The notes beneath the pieces were generated by a model. The model saw only the letters and a program-made list of their open reading frames with translations. It was not told the DNA's origin and made no database searches. A stretch of 64,000 nt of DNA from JASGJS01 sp047601185. Its GTDB lineage: Bacteria > Pseudomonadota > Gammaproteobacteria > JAURND01. Below are positions 17,097 through 27,119 of this stretch, in pieces (within the stretch, counting starts at the first letter, position 1; each line of letters starts with the position of its first letter). Location: positions 62,001 through 126,000 of the forward strand of contig JASGJS010000001.1 in the NCBI GenBank assembly GCA_047601185.1, in the 5' to 3' direction. The position numbers and the translations under genes are program-made.

Positions 17097-18683
17097 ATGG
17101 CAGGCAAAACAACTCGTGTGACCATAGATAAAAGCAAACGATTTTCACAATCAATCATTTGGGATATGCAACGGGGATATTTCTCCAAAGAGGGCGTAGA
17201 TGCCTGGGTCAAAGAAGTCCCCTTCTATGCGACCAGCAATCCTTTTCTAGCCGGTTGCTATGCCAATATGGCCATTCGCTTTATTCAAGAGTGGGTGCGC
17301 AAACATCCAGAGTCCAAACAGCATCCTTTCTATATTGTCGAGCTGGGCGCCGGATCCGGTATTTTAGCCTTCCATACCTTAAATCGCATGCAGCGGTTAA
17401 TCAAACGCCTCCATTTAGAAGATGTCGACATTCGTTATGTTTTAACGGACTATGCGGAAAGAAACCTCAAGTTTTGGGATAACCACCCCGGCCTGCAAAA
17501 ATACTTCGAAAGCAACAAACTGGATATCGCCACTTATAATATGGAAGGTGATACGCAGATCGAACTGAGAAAATCCAAAGACATTTTAGGCCCTGGCAGT
17601 GTTAAAAACCCGATGGTGGTGTTTGCCAATTATATTTTTGATACGGTCTCTCAAGATGCTTTCGCAATGCGCGATGGCAGATTATATTCCGCGCTGGTAA
17701 ATGTCAGCACAGAAAAAGATAACATGGAAGACGGTAAACCGATCGATATGGAAAAAATGCATATCGAATACCACACTATGCCAGTGGAAGAAAATTATTA
17801 TGAAGATCCCGACATTAATGCCACCTTACATCATTACAAAAAAAGCAACTTAAAACGCAGTTATTTTCTATTCCCAACCGCTGGATTGATCACCTTACAA
17901 AACTTACGAAAAATCAGTGGTGGCAAACTCTTTTTAGTCTCCACCGATAAAGCTTATGCGTATATTTCTCAGCTGGAAAATTTAAGCACCCCAGATATTG
18001 CTTTCCACGGCAGTTTTTCAACCATGGTGAATTTCCATGCCATTGCGCAATATTTTGAATTACTTGGTGGTAAAGCGATTTTACAAACCCAACGTGCGGA
18101 AGTGACGACGGCTGGCTTTGTGTGTGGTTTTGAGAAAGAAGAATTGCCAGAATTTGACATGGCGTTGTATGAAAACATTGAACGCTTAAGCCCAGGCGAT
18201 TATTTCGCATTACACCGCAATATTCGTGAAAATGTTAAACACTGCAACATCAATACCTTAGCAGCTCACATGGCCTTTGCAGATTGGGATCCGCATATTT
18301 TTGGCAAGATCAGCAAAGTGCTATTAAGTCTACTGCCCGATGCAGAGCGCGAAACTAAAATTTATTTAGCCAATCATATGCCAGAATTGGCCAGCAATTA
18401 TTACTACATGCCGCATATTTATGATGTGTGGTTTGATATTGGTGTGGTGCTGCATACGCTACGACATTATGAGGATGCGATTCATTATTATCAGCAGTCG
18501 ATGCATTTTTATGGGGTGCAATTTAATACTTTGTATAATCTGGCGATTTGCCAACAAAATGCCGGTAAGTTGGAAGATGCACTGGCAACTTTCCGGCAAG
18601 CTGTAGAATTAAATGATGAGTCGAGTGAAGCGAAGGATTGGATAGAGCATATTGAGAAAGAGTTAGCGAAAAAGAAAAAATAG
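17097..18683 (+). CDS. SAM-dependent methyltransferase-like protein with C-terminal TPR repeats
   Basis: A 528-residue cytoplasmic protein. The SAM-binding motif I is at about 81-95 (YIVELGAGSGILAFHTL), followed by YVLTDYAERNLKFW and NPMVVFANYIFDTV, which resemble the MidA/COG1565-type methyltransferase core. The last 80 residues hold two TPR units (FDIGVVLHTLRHYEDAIHYY, TLYNLAICQQNAGKLEDALA). The TPR part suggests that it binds a protein partner, possibly its substrate. A TATAAT box lies at about 17058. No neighbour gives a clue to the target. Confidence 0.75.
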   Translation: MAGKTTRVTIDKSKRFSQSIIWDMQRGYFSKEGVDAWVKEVPFYATSNPFLAGCYANMAIRFIQEWVRKHPESKQHPFYIVELGAGSGILAFHTLNRMQRLIKRLHLEDVDIRYVLTDYAERNLKFWDNHPGLQKYFESNKLDIATYNMEGDTQIELRKSKDILGPGSVKNPMVVFANYIFDTVSQDAFAMRDGRLYSALVNVSTEKDNMEDGKPIDMEKMHIEYHTMPVEENYYEDPDINATLHHYKKSNLKRSYFLFPTAGLITLQNLRKISGGKLFLVSTDKAYAYISQLENLSTPDIAFHGSFSTMVNFHAIAQYFELLGGKAILQTQRAEVTTAGFVCGFEKEELPEFDMALYENIERLSPGDYFALHRNIRENVKHCNINTLAAHMAFADWDPHIFGKISKVLLSLLPDAERETKIYLANHMPELASNYYYMPHIYDVWFDIGVVLHTLRHYEDAIHYYQQSMHFYGVQFNTLYNLAICQQNAGKLEDALATFRQAVELNDESSEAKDWIEHIEKELAKKKK

Positions 18684-18731
18684 AGGTAGTCATGTAGTAG
18701 GCACCGTTGCTATTTAAGTCTTATGCGATTT

Positions 18732-18882
18732 GAGTGGCGAGCTGTTTTCCTTCTCCCCTCCGTGGGAGAAGGTGGCCGAATAGGCCGGATGAGGGGTTAA
18801 AAAAGCTTTTCAAAAGAGCTTATAAATCCCCCCCTCATCCGCCTATCGGCACCTTCTCCCACAAAAAAAGGGGAGAAGGCAC
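18732..18882. repeat. Inverted pair of 65-base dispersed repeats
   Basis: The gap 18684-19039 holds two copies of the GAGTGGCGAGCTG...GATGAGGGGT repeat facing each other: one at 18732-18797 and a reverse copy at 18830-18882 in which the central TTGTGGG is changed. Each copy has its own stem (CTTCTCCCC with the matching GGGAGAAGG), and the pair can form a larger hairpin. Other copies are at 33245, 51414 and 58035. The rest of the gap shows nothing I can interpret. Confidence 0.8.
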
Positions 18883-19039
18883 CACACCGGAAATTTTAAG
18901 TGTTTCCTGATGGCTCACTGCTGTTGAAAGTGAAGAACCTGCAGAAAACTAGTTTAGTAGTGAGCTACTATTCAAAGATTTACTAAACATAGTTAAAGTC
19001 CCGTAGAAATGAGTATGTATAATTAATGGGGTTGGTAAA

Positions 19040-19516
19040 ATGGCAATCAATAGTCCTAGCAATAATCCTTGTCCATATGATGGTCTTAAACAAATTTTGA
19101 ATCAGCTCTTAACAAAAAATATTATAGATCAACGTTTATATGATAATCTACAGCAATTCCACTCTAAAAATCCCCAACAATATTTTGATACTCTTAATCA
19201 GTTATTAGTTGATTTTAAAGCTGCATTAAAAAAACATACCTCACAACAAATAGGTCTGGCACTTGGGAGCACACTAATTGCTATTGGAGCCTCCACCCTA
19301 TGTATAAAAATGAATGTCAATATCGGACCAATAACTGACTGGTGGCTTGCTATAATATTTTTATCAATTTCTACTGCTTTTTCTTTAACCTGTGGAAAGA
19401 GGATCAAGAATGAAATGGCTTCAGGAAAACCTGAGCTTATTGAAGAATTTGAGGCAGCGATTAACAGACTTCCTCAATCAGACCCTAATCTTATCATCAC
19501 TCGTCAAGCCGATTAG
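19040..19516 (+). CDS. Hypothetical protein with a two-helix membrane hairpin
   Basis: A 158-residue protein of no recognised family. Residues 1-65 are polar and helical; two hydrophobic segments follow (about 71-89, GLALGSTLIAIGASTLCI, and 101-118, WWLAIIFLSISTAFSLTC) with a short loop, then the basic CGKRIKNEM and a polar tail. The pattern of hairpin followed by a Cys-Lys-rich basic patch also occurs in the proteins at 30095 and 58178. Such bilobed hydrophobic hairpins are typical of proteins that intracellular bacteria insert into vacuole membranes, but that is only an analogy here. Confidence 0.65.
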   Translation: MAINSPSNNPCPYDGLKQILNQLLTKNIIDQRLYDNLQQFHSKNPQQYFDTLNQLLVDFKAALKKHTSQQIGLALGSTLIAIGASTLCIKMNVNIGPITDWWLAIIFLSISTAFSLTCGKRIKNEMASGKPELIEEFEAAINRLPQSDPNLIITRQAD

Positions 19517-19524
19517 ATAAAAGC

Positions 19525-21219
19525 TTACTGACTCAACTGAAACGGCAAATACCGCGGCTGCCATTGCAACTCCTGAATGATGGATTCTAAATTCTCAGGA
19601 GAAGCAATCCGCGCTACCCCATCCTCAAACGCTTGCTTCGCCACTGCCACTGCAATCTCATAAGCGGCTTGATGCGCATCTTCAAGACTCGGCAATAACG
19701 CTGCATGAGGATTTTGATGAATGGGGGCGCAATGATTCAAGGATTCGCACGCCACCCATAGCATATTATCCGTCAATTGGCTGGCTTTGACGGCCATCAC
19801 TCCTAACCCAATGCCGGGGAAAACCAAGGCATTATTACATTGCGCAACAGGTTGCAATCGTCCATTAAAATAAACCGGTGGATAAGGGCTGCCGGTGGCG
19901 ATGAGTGCTTTACCGCTGGTCCAATCCAACACATCTTGCGGCGTCGCTTCAGATTTTTCAGTCGGATTAGACAATGGAAAAATAATAGGCCTGTCGACAT
20001 GTTGCGCCATTTGCTGGATCGCCGCTTGACTAAAAGCCCCACCTCGCGCAGAGCTTCCGATTAAAACCGTGGGCTTAATCGCTTCAATCACTTGTTGTAA
20101 GGAAAATCCTGACAACCCCTCGGCAGCAGCTCTCGCATAAGGTCGCTGGGCTGTAGTAAGATCCGTCATATCATCTGCTAATAGCCCATTTCGATCAATC
20201 AGCCAAAAACGTCGATAAGCAGCTTCACGGCTGAGCCCTTGTCGAACCAATCCTTCACAAATTTGGTCTGCAATGCCCGTGCCCGCGCTACCACTGCCAA
20301 AAATCACTATTCTTTGCTCAATCAGTGAGGTTTGTGTTGCCTTGACAGCCGCCAATAAAGCCGCTAAAGCTGTCGCGCCTGTGCCTTGAATATCATCATT
20401 AAAAGAACAAAGGGTTTTTTGATATTGTTGTAAAATGCGGCGCGCATTGTCGCGTCCAAAATCTTCCCAATGCAAGAAAATATCAGGAAATTTACGTTTA
20501 ACCGCTTGCACAAATAAATCGATAAACTCATCATATTGACGGCCATTAATCCGCGGATGTCGCCAACCTAAATAGAGAGGATCTTGCAATAGGGTTTCAT
20601 TGTCAGTCCCTGCATCTAATAAAATCGGCAAGGTTCGTAAAGGATTGATCCCGCCACAAATCGTGTAAACCATTAATTTAGCCACAGGAATTAACATGGC
20701 ACCAATGCCTTGATCGCCAATCCCTAACACTCCTCCTCCATCACTGGCCACGATTAAATCAATCATGGGATTGCTGCGATTATCCAAAATTTCTGCAATT
20801 TTGTAACGGTCTTCAAAAGAAATATATAAGCCGCGCGCCTGTTGAAATTCTAAACTAAATTTTTGTACTGCCTCTCCAACCGTGGGCGTATATAAAATCG
20901 GCAACATTTCCGCTTCATGATTTTGAACTAATTTATAAAATAACACTTGATTGGTATCATGTAATTTATTCAGAAAAATATTTTTTTGTAAGGACGTTTT
21001 ATACGAGTGATATTGTAAATAACAACGCTCCACTTGACTCTCTAACGTTTCCACTAATGCCGGTAATTTACCCGTCAACCCAAACAATGAACGTTCTGCA
21101 ACAGAAAAGGCTGTGCCTTTATTCAATTGCGGTGTCGTCAGCAGCGGCTTACCCGTCAGAGAGGTTCTGATCCAAAGTTTTTTAGTTTGCGGCTCTTTAA
21201 CCCATTCAAAATCTAACAT
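19525..21219 (-). CDS. maeA: NAD-dependent malic enzyme
   Basis: Converts malate to pyruvate and CO2, linking the TCA cycle to gluconeogenesis. From the ATG at 21219 the protein has 564 residues (E. coli MaeA has 565); the upstream extension of the frame would overlap the previous gene. Landmarks are ILYTPTVGEAVQ, the malate/metal region IVASDGGGVLGIGDQGIGAM, the HWEDFGRDNA metal ligands, and the NAD-binding IVIFGSGSAGTGIADQIC. It lies 8 bases after the YiiX-like gene, apparently in one operon with purB. Confidence 0.95.
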   Translation of the reverse strand: MLDFEWVKEPQTKKLWIRTSLTGKPLLTTPQLNKGTAFSVAERSLFGLTGKLPALVETLESQVERCYLQYHSYKTSLQKNIFLNKLHDTNQVLFYKLVQNHEAEMLPILYTPTVGEAVQKFSLEFQQARGLYISFEDRYKIAEILDNRSNPMIDLIVASDGGGVLGIGDQGIGAMLIPVAKLMVYTICGGINPLRTLPILLDAGTDNETLLQDPLYLGWRHPRINGRQYDEFIDLFVQAVKRKFPDIFLHWEDFGRDNARRILQQYQKTLCSFNDDIQGTGATALAALLAAVKATQTSLIEQRIVIFGSGSAGTGIADQICEGLVRQGLSREAAYRRFWLIDRNGLLADDMTDLTTAQRPYARAAAEGLSGFSLQQVIEAIKPTVLIGSSARGGAFSQAAIQQMAQHVDRPIIFPLSNPTEKSEATPQDVLDWTSGKALIATGSPYPPVYFNGRLQPVAQCNNALVFPGIGLGVMAVKASQLTDNMLWVACESLNHCAPIHQNPHAALLPSLEDAHQAAYEIAVAVAKQAFEDGVARIASPENLESIIQELQWQPRYLPFQLSQ

Positions 21220-21226
21220 AGTATAC

Positions 21227-22138
21227 TCATTTTCGCATTCGCTTTTTATCAAGCAAAGCAAATTGCTTAGGAAAAAACGGGACTAAATCTTTTGAAAGTT
21301 GAGGAATTTTTTGTGGTCCCACTGGTCTTTTGATAAATCGAATATATTCTATCCCATTGTCTGTATCTGCAGACCAAGGTAAATGCTGATAGGCCCCTTC
21401 TCCAATCGGTAACAGCGGATATTTAATAATATCGAAAAAAGGAGAATAGTCGAAATCTTTCGGTGTATATAATTTTGGATTACGCGTGACCAACGTGACA
21501 CCTTCGGGATCCTGAATAATTTCAGGGATAATCGGAAAATGGACCGATTGAAACGCACTCGCAATTAAATATGAACAAATTTCTTCAGTCGGCTTCAATG
21601 CATTACGGACAAATAAACTGGAACGCCAACGCCGCGGCAAAATCCCCCACGGAAACACAAATCGCGCCAAATCAAAAACATGTCGCAAACTATAACGCAA
21701 GCCCAGATGCTGCAAGACAAAGGTAATAATTTTTTGTGCATCTGCTGGAGCCAAACCGCGAGGACGACAAATGCGCGTATTATAATCTTTATAACGGGTT
21801 AAAGGGGTTAAAATTGTTCCCTTACCCATCAGACTTTCTACCAACAATTGTTGATCAGGCGGACCTTGATAAAATTTGTCGACATGCTCACGCAATTCAG
21901 CATTTTTAATATCGCATGGCCGGCCAATATAAATACTCGAATGTGACCAACTACTTTGGGTGACTTGCTTAATAATTTGGCTTAATCGGTTGCGACCTTC
22001 CACCAGCAAGACATCACCCGGCCGAATTTCAAATTGCAGTTTGGTAAAATCGTAGAGAAAGGTCGGCACTAATGGCGGTTCATGTAACAACCATTGACTA
22101 AATCCTTTAATAAACCATTCTGCAAATTCAGACTTCAT
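21227..22138 (-). CDS. YiiX/YebB-like NlpC/P60-superfamily cysteine hydrolase
   Basis: A 303-residue protein with the permuted NlpC/P60 pattern: GDVLLVEG, then the His motif WSHSSIYIG (H66), and a late nucleophile C188 (PTEEICSYLIASAF). Family members are thought to cleave amide or ester bonds in peptidoglycan or lipids; no signal peptide is present here. Its ATG overlaps the purB stop as ATGA, and the malic enzyme gene follows 8 bases after its stop, so all three are likely co-transcribed. Catalytic residues are intact but the substrate is unknown. Confidence 0.8.
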   Translation of the reverse strand: MKSEFAEWFIKGFSQWLLHEPPLVPTFLYDFTKLQFEIRPGDVLLVEGRNRLSQIIKQVTQSSWSHSSIYIGRPCDIKNAELREHVDKFYQGPPDQQLLVESLMGKGTILTPLTRYKDYNTRICRPRGLAPADAQKIITFVLQHLGLRYSLRHVFDLARFVFPWGILPRRWRSSLFVRNALKPTEEICSYLIASAFQSVHFPIIPEIIQDPEGVTLVTRNPKLYTPKDFDYSPFFDIIKYPLLPIGEGAYQHLPWSADTDNGIEYIRFIKRPVGPQKIPQLSKDLVPFFPKQFALLDKKRMRK

Positions 22139-23502
22139 GTCAGTTGTCGAGCCTGTTGTGGGGCATTGCCTAAATAAGTGCTGGGCGTTAATTGCTTGAG
22201 CTGCTGTTTCACAGACTCTGGCAATGCCAGCGTATCAATAAAATCTATTAAAATCTGTTGATCGATCACTTTACCGCGCGTTAAATTTTTGAGCTTTTCA
22301 TACGGTTGGGCAATGCCATAACGACGCATCACGGTTTGCAATGCTTCGCCTAACACACCCCAGTTTTGCGCCAAATCTTTTTCGAGTGTTTCTGAATGAA
22401 TCTGTAATTTTTGTAAGCCTTGCAGTGTCGCTTGATACGCTAAATAAGCATGCCCAATCCCTACTCCCATATTTCGCAATACGGTGGAGTCAGTGAGATC
22501 CCGCTGCCAACGCGAGACCGGTAATTTTAGCGCCATATGATCTAAAATCGCATTGGCCAACCCTAAATTACCTTCGGAATTTTCAAAATCAATCGGATTA
22601 ACCTTATGCGGCATGGTAGAAGAGCCTACTTCCTGTTCTTTGGGTTTTTGTTTGAAATAATTTAACGCAATATAACCCCATAAATCTCGGTCAAAATCTA
22701 ATACGATGGTATTAAATCGAATCATCGCCTGCATATACTCAGCAATAAAATCATGAGGTTCGATTTGGGTGGTGTGCGAGTTGGGCGATAACCCTAAGGA
22801 TTTTATAAAGTCATCAGCAACCGTTGGCCAATCAACTTCTGGATAAGCCACAAAATGCGCATTAAAATTGCCCGTCGCCCCATTCATTTTGCCAAATAAA
22901 GTCACCGCAGCAAACTGTTGACATTGGCGGACGAGGCGCACCGCAACATTGGCAAACTCTTTCCCCACCGTGGTAGGTGAAGCAGGTTGGCCGTGGGTAT
23001 GCCCTAACATAGGCTGATCAGCGTATTGCTTTGCCATCTCGGTGATGCGATCGATTAGCGATTGCATCATAGGCAACAACACTGTCTCCCGCGCTGTTTT
23101 TAACATTAAGGCATAAGCCAGATTATTGATGTCCTCGGAGGTGCAAGCAAAATGGATGAATTCACTGACGGCCTGCAGCTCAGGATACTGCTGAAAATAC
23201 TCTTTAATAAAATACTCTAAGGCTTTGACATCATGATTGGTTTGAGCTTCTATAGATTTAATTTTTTCAGCATCTTGCAGATTAAATTCAGATAACAGCT
23301 TCTCCAAAGCCGCCTGCGCTTCAGTCGAAAAAGGCGAAACCTCAGCAATGGCGGGCGCTTGCGCGAGCTGCTGTAACCAACGGACCTCAACCAACAGACG
23401 AAATTTGATCAATCCATATTCGCTAAAAATGGACGACAAGGCCGACAATTTGGGTTGATATCGACCATCAAGTGGGGAAATTGCCTGTAGGGGATGGATC
23501 AT
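22135..23502 (-). CDS. purB: Adenylosuccinate lyase
   Basis: Catalyses two steps of purine synthesis (SAICAR to AICAR, adenylosuccinate to AMP). At 455 residues it matches E. coli PurB (456) and shares its start (PLQAISPLDGRYQPKLSALS). The fumarase-superfamily signature GSSTMPHKVNPIDFENSEGN is present, as are the catalytic His in TSEDINN/GHTHGQPASPTTVGKE. It is first in a probable operon with the YiiX-like gene and maeA. Confidence 0.97.
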   Translation of the reverse strand: MIHPLQAISPLDGRYQPKLSALSSIFSEYGLIKFRLLVEVRWLQQLAQAPAIAEVSPFSTEAQAALEKLLSEFNLQDAEKIKSIEAQTNHDVKALEYFIKEYFQQYPELQAVSEFIHFACTSEDINNLAYALMLKTARETVLLPMMQSLIDRITEMAKQYADQPMLGHTHGQPASPTTVGKEFANVAVRLVRQCQQFAAVTLFGKMNGATGNFNAHFVAYPEVDWPTVADDFIKSLGLSPNSHTTQIEPHDFIAEYMQAMIRFNTIVLDFDRDLWGYIALNYFKQKPKEQEVGSSTMPHKVNPIDFENSEGNLGLANAILDHMALKLPVSRWQRDLTDSTVLRNMGVGIGHAYLAYQATLQGLQKLQIHSETLEKDLAQNWGVLGEALQTVMRRYGIAQPYEKLKNLTRGKVIDQQILIDFIDTLALPESVKQQLKQLTPSTYLGNAPQQARQLT

Positions 23503-23672
23503 ATGCTCTCTATGCCAATGCGGGTTAAAGCCTTTAAGCGTTGAGCTTGCATTGTGCCACTACCTCGAGGTCCTATGCAAGTAGTTGTTTGCACTTCAAT
23601 AAAAAATTTCAAATAAAATCATTGAAATATTTGGTATTTTTATATATTATTTTGCTTATCCATACATAACAA

Positions 23673-25343
23673 ATGCAAGCATATCCGCCGGAACTACCTT
23701 CTATGACGACCGATCTTAAAACTAAAGAAAGCCAAGCCACTTCAAGCACTATCACAAAATCAGGCAAACAATTTTTAAACTGGAAAAAAGGGCCGGATAA
23801 ATTTGCCGACCCTCCCCTAAACGTGATAAACCTTCCTGATAGCATTGAACGTCAAGTGAGGTATCAAAGAAATTCATGGGTTACAACTTATACCACCGCA
23901 TTTGTAAATTTAGTCAGGACGTTCGGGGGTAACACGAATTTGGAACTGTCCTTTGGCAAAGAGGGCTATGCTAAATTTTTGGAATTTTTGTCCTCCAAAA
24001 CCACAATGCCAAAAGTTTCTAGCAAGGCTCATAAACTTACTGCATATCACGTTCAAAAACTTAGCCTACAAAAGCTTAAAGAATGTTTGCAACAACTGAG
24101 TGAGTTTGATGCTTCACTGATTGAAATCACGCCTGATATTATTCAAGAATATCGCTCAGTAATTAAAGAACGTGATGAACAGTTATGGTATAAATGTGGG
24201 GCACTCAGTGCACGACGGACGTTTGCTGACCCCGAGTTTGTTCGTTATACAAGCCCCCCTGTTCCACAAAGAAAAATTGAAAATTTAGAGTTAAGAGAAT
24301 TGTTTGATTCGCTTGATTCTGATTCTCTTCCCATTGGCATTTGTATCTCATTAACACTTAAAGATTCACCTGTGCTTGTTGAGGAATTTAAAATTTTCGC
24401 CTCTCTACAAAAAATCACATTTAATCTCTCGGATGAAATATATGAAGGTGAGGATGACGAGATCTATAATGTAAGCGAATATAAGGATAAATATGATTGT
24501 GAAATTGAAGGTGACGATGCAATAGAATTGGAACATCTCTTAACAACTTTAGTCAAATTTGAACCGTCCTTATCTGCAATCGTCTATGATGCGCTGAAAG
24601 AATATCAACCTTCCTATGAACCCACTTATCAACCTCCAGCTTCAACCCAAATCGATTTACTCATGGGATTGCACGAGCGGGCTGGAAATAAATCACCTGT
24701 CCGCACAGCATTTAAAGAAAGCTCAATTTTTGAGAAGAGAACCCTGGGAATCGTATTTGATTTTCTAGGACCTACAGCATTATTAGAAGAAAAGTCAGTC
24801 GTACCTAAAACACCGATTGCACCCCCTCCTATAATTTTATCTAGGGGACAAAAAACCACGCCACTGATACAACCTAAACCAACCAGTCAATCAATGACTC
24901 ATTCAGATGAAAAAAAATTAGGTCAAGAATCAAAAACAACCGCTGAACTTACAGAAAGCAAAGCTGACAGTGCCCAACAACTCACATATCCCGCTTCAGA
25001 ACAACGAGACTTGTCTATCCCTCAGTCCACTTCTTTCTCTGTAGATTTAAATTTTAACTATCAACCTCTTGTCGATCCAGCTGAACCAGCACCCCCAACC
25101 TACGACTTATGGCTACGCCGCGGTCAATGGTTAGCGTTAGGGGGCACCATAGCATCAGGCGTACTTTCAAGCCTGGATTATGAGGGCATTCTAAAAATTC
25201 CTCATGCTAGCATATTTTCTGTGACAGATATCGCCGCTATCGCATTTTTACTGTGTTATGTAGCCGCCACCTTGGGAAGGCTTTGCATTGAGGATCCAGA
25301 AAACCGCAATGAAAACAATGGCCTGTGTGTGGTTTTGATATAA
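23673..25343 (+). CDS. Hypothetical protein with C-terminal membrane hairpin; candidate effector
   Basis: A 556-residue protein of no recognised family (start at 23673, or the ATG at 23703). The first 330 residues are folded-looking, with a very acidic patch near 255-285 (YEGEDDEIYN). Two stretches resemble each other: LKECLQQLSEFDASLIEITP and LEHLLTTLVKFEPSLSAIVY, each followed by an EY, suggesting an internal duplication. Residues about 370-470 are Pro/Ser/Thr/Gln-rich and disordered; two hydrophobic segments follow (about 487-503 and 517-537). There is no signal peptide. The layout resembles effectors of intracellular bacteria; inference only. Confidence 0.7.
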   Translation: MQAYPPELPSMTTDLKTKESQATSSTITKSGKQFLNWKKGPDKFADPPLNVINLPDSIERQVRYQRNSWVTTYTTAFVNLVRTFGGNTNLELSFGKEGYAKFLEFLSSKTTMPKVSSKAHKLTAYHVQKLSLQKLKECLQQLSEFDASLIEITPDIIQEYRSVIKERDEQLWYKCGALSARRTFADPEFVRYTSPPVPQRKIENLELRELFDSLDSDSLPIGICISLTLKDSPVLVEEFKIFASLQKITFNLSDEIYEGEDDEIYNVSEYKDKYDCEIEGDDAIELEHLLTTLVKFEPSLSAIVYDALKEYQPSYEPTYQPPASTQIDLLMGLHERAGNKSPVRTAFKESSIFEKRTLGIVFDFLGPTALLEEKSVVPKTPIAPPPIILSRGQKTTPLIQPKPTSQSMTHSDEKKLGQESKTTAELTESKADSAQQLTYPASEQRDLSIPQSTSFSVDLNFNYQPLVDPAEPAPPTYDLWLRRGQWLALGGTIASGVLSSLDYEGILKIPHASIFSVTDIAAIAFLLCYVAATLGRLCIEDPENRNENNGLCVVLI

Positions 25344-25507
25344 CAACGTATTTCTTACAGGCCATATACATATGAGTGGGATAAGGTATAATTTTATGTT
25401 ATAATGCTATTGACGGGTAAGTCCTACGTGCGCTAGAGCGGAGCCCCTTCCATAGGTTGAGGCGATGATGCTTTAGAGTATCACATGATAGGGTCCGTCT
25501 TTTTTGT

Positions 25508-26154
25508 TTAAAATTTGAACTCCATTTCAAGCGCAATCTTCTCTTTAAAAACATCATACCATTCCAAATCATTTTTTTGATACTTACGATAAACTCCCAG
25601 CCAAACATGTCAGTTGCCTGTAAGCCTGGGTCTGTAAAAGACTGTCTATGATAAATAGAAAAAGGGGTCCTTTTTGAAATACATGGGCGGATAATTGATG
25701 AAATACAGTGATCAAAATCTCGTATGCCATTTTTGGTTTTGGATTTATCTACAATGAGTTGAACAGGGCTATTGTTAGCCAGCAAGTTAATTTGAGATAA
25801 TAATCTTTTAGCTATTTCATCATAAAATAGATTTTTAGCTGTAGTATCAGGTATTTTGGCATGATGATGTAACCATGCGCGTTTATCGGCAGCAATGGTC
25901 ATAATCTCCCAATGATTATATTTACTTAAATGATTATAAAAATACTTTTTAACAGATAATGAAGTATTGCTGCCTTTAATTTCCGAATGATTAGCTGCAA
26001 GTTTATTTTTCAAAGTTAATCGAACGGCTCTTTGAACGGCTTGAACAGCTTGCAAAGTATCACAAATTAAACAAGCCATTATTAAATAGTTACTAGTGCG
26101 TAGAAGAGAAAAATCAAATCCTAAATCGCCTGATTCATCTAAATAAATAATCAA
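25508..26154 (-). pseudogene. DUF3800 family gene with a frameshift near the 3' end
   Basis: The start MIIYLDESGDLGFDF and the metal-binding-like VDKSKTKNG and DPGLQATDMFGWEF are typical of DUF3800 proteins (RNase H-like, small accessory proteins of unknown role). As sequenced, the frame then runs into unlikely sequence and stops at 25399. Shifting by one base near 25589 restores a normal DUF3800 ending, RKYQKNDLEWYDVFKEKI followed by ALEMEFKF and a TAA at 25508-25510. So either one base has been lost from the genome or it is a sequencing error. The restored protein would have about 215 residues, the usual length. Confidence 0.8.
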
Positions 26155-26330
26155 ATGGTGTTTCCTGAATAGTTAGAAGCTTAACGAAAATGAGCCAAAA
26201 ATAAGAAGTTGCAATTATAAGATAAATTTAAGTTCAATGTAAGGCTGCGACAAGGAGCATTTACAATTGAGCAACTAAGTATTCCGTGTTATTTTATAGT
26301 CTTTATAGTACCTATCTATAGGCCCAAAAT

Positions 26331-27119
26331 ATGCAAGTCGTTGTTTGCGCTCAGGATGTTAGCCTGGGGTATCAGCATTCTCCCGTCATCCAAGGTTTTA
26401 ATGCGGAGATTACTGCAGGCCAGATCATTGGGATTTTAGGCCCGAATGGAGCTGGCAAAACCACTTTATTGCGCAGCTTGCTCGGGTTATTACCCCCTAT
26501 TGCAGGTCAATTGTCGGTTTTGGGCCAGGCGCCTCCCAACTGCGGCAATGTGGAGATTGGTTATGTCCCCCAATCCTTGCCACAATTACATGCCGCCATC
26601 AGTGGACATTCTTTATTAGCCGCTACCATCCGCGGTAATCGGTGGGGTTGGCCACGCTTAACACCTACTGAAAAATTTGAACTCGATCGCGTGATTGAAT
26701 TGGTGGGCGCTGGCGCCTACATTGCTAGGCCTTTTATGCAACTATCGGGCGGCGAGCAAAGGCGTATTTTATTGGCGCAAGCCTTATTAAATCACCCCAC
26801 CCTATTGCTGTTAGATGAACCTCTCGCTAATTTAGATCCCACTTATCAGCATCAATTTATCCAATTATTAGAAAATCTTCGCCAACACACCACGCTCACT
26901 TTATTATTAACTTCCCACGATTTAAACCCGTTAGTGAATATGCTGACGCAAGTGTTATACCTGGCTCAAGGCAATGCGGTGATAGGAGCGGTAGAAGATA
27001 TTATCACCAGCGAGGTGCTTAGCGCCGTTTACGGTTCTGCCATTGAAGTCATCCAGTATAATGGACGCTTTTTTATTACCCACTCTGTCACAGGACAATC
27101 CGAAAATGTTTGTTGTTAA
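26331..27119 (+). CDS. Metal ABC transporter ATP-binding protein (ZnuC/MntB-like)
   Basis: A 262-residue ATPase with Walker A GPNGAGKTTLL, Q-loop (VPQSLPQ), signature LSGGEQRRILLAQALL and Walker B LLLLDEPLANLD, then the H-loop TSHDLN. Its length and the coupled ZnuB-like permease identify a zinc/manganese-type importer of the ABC-3 group. No periplasmic metal-binding protein gene is in the window, so the system depends on one elsewhere or is a variant. The stop overlaps the permease start by 14 bases. Confidence 0.92.
   Translation: MQVVVCAQDVSLGYQHSPVIQGFNAEITAGQIIGILGPNGAGKTTLLRSLLGLLPPIAGQLSVLGQAPPNCGNVEIGYVPQSLPQLHAAISGHSLLAATIRGNRWGWPRLTPTEKFELDRVIELVGAGAYIARPFMQLSGGEQRRILLAQALLNHPTLLLLDEPLANLDPTYQHQFIQLLENLRQHTTLTLLLTSHDLNPLVNMLTQVLYLAQGNAVIGAVEDIITSEVLSAVYGSAIEVIQYNGRFFITHSVTGQSENVCC

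Noticed and set aside
23573..23600. Resemblance between ATGCAAGTAGTTGTTTGC and the start of the metal ABC ATPase gene at 26331
   Set aside because: About 20 of 22 bases agree and there is no further similarity on either side; in 64 kb such a match can arise by chance.
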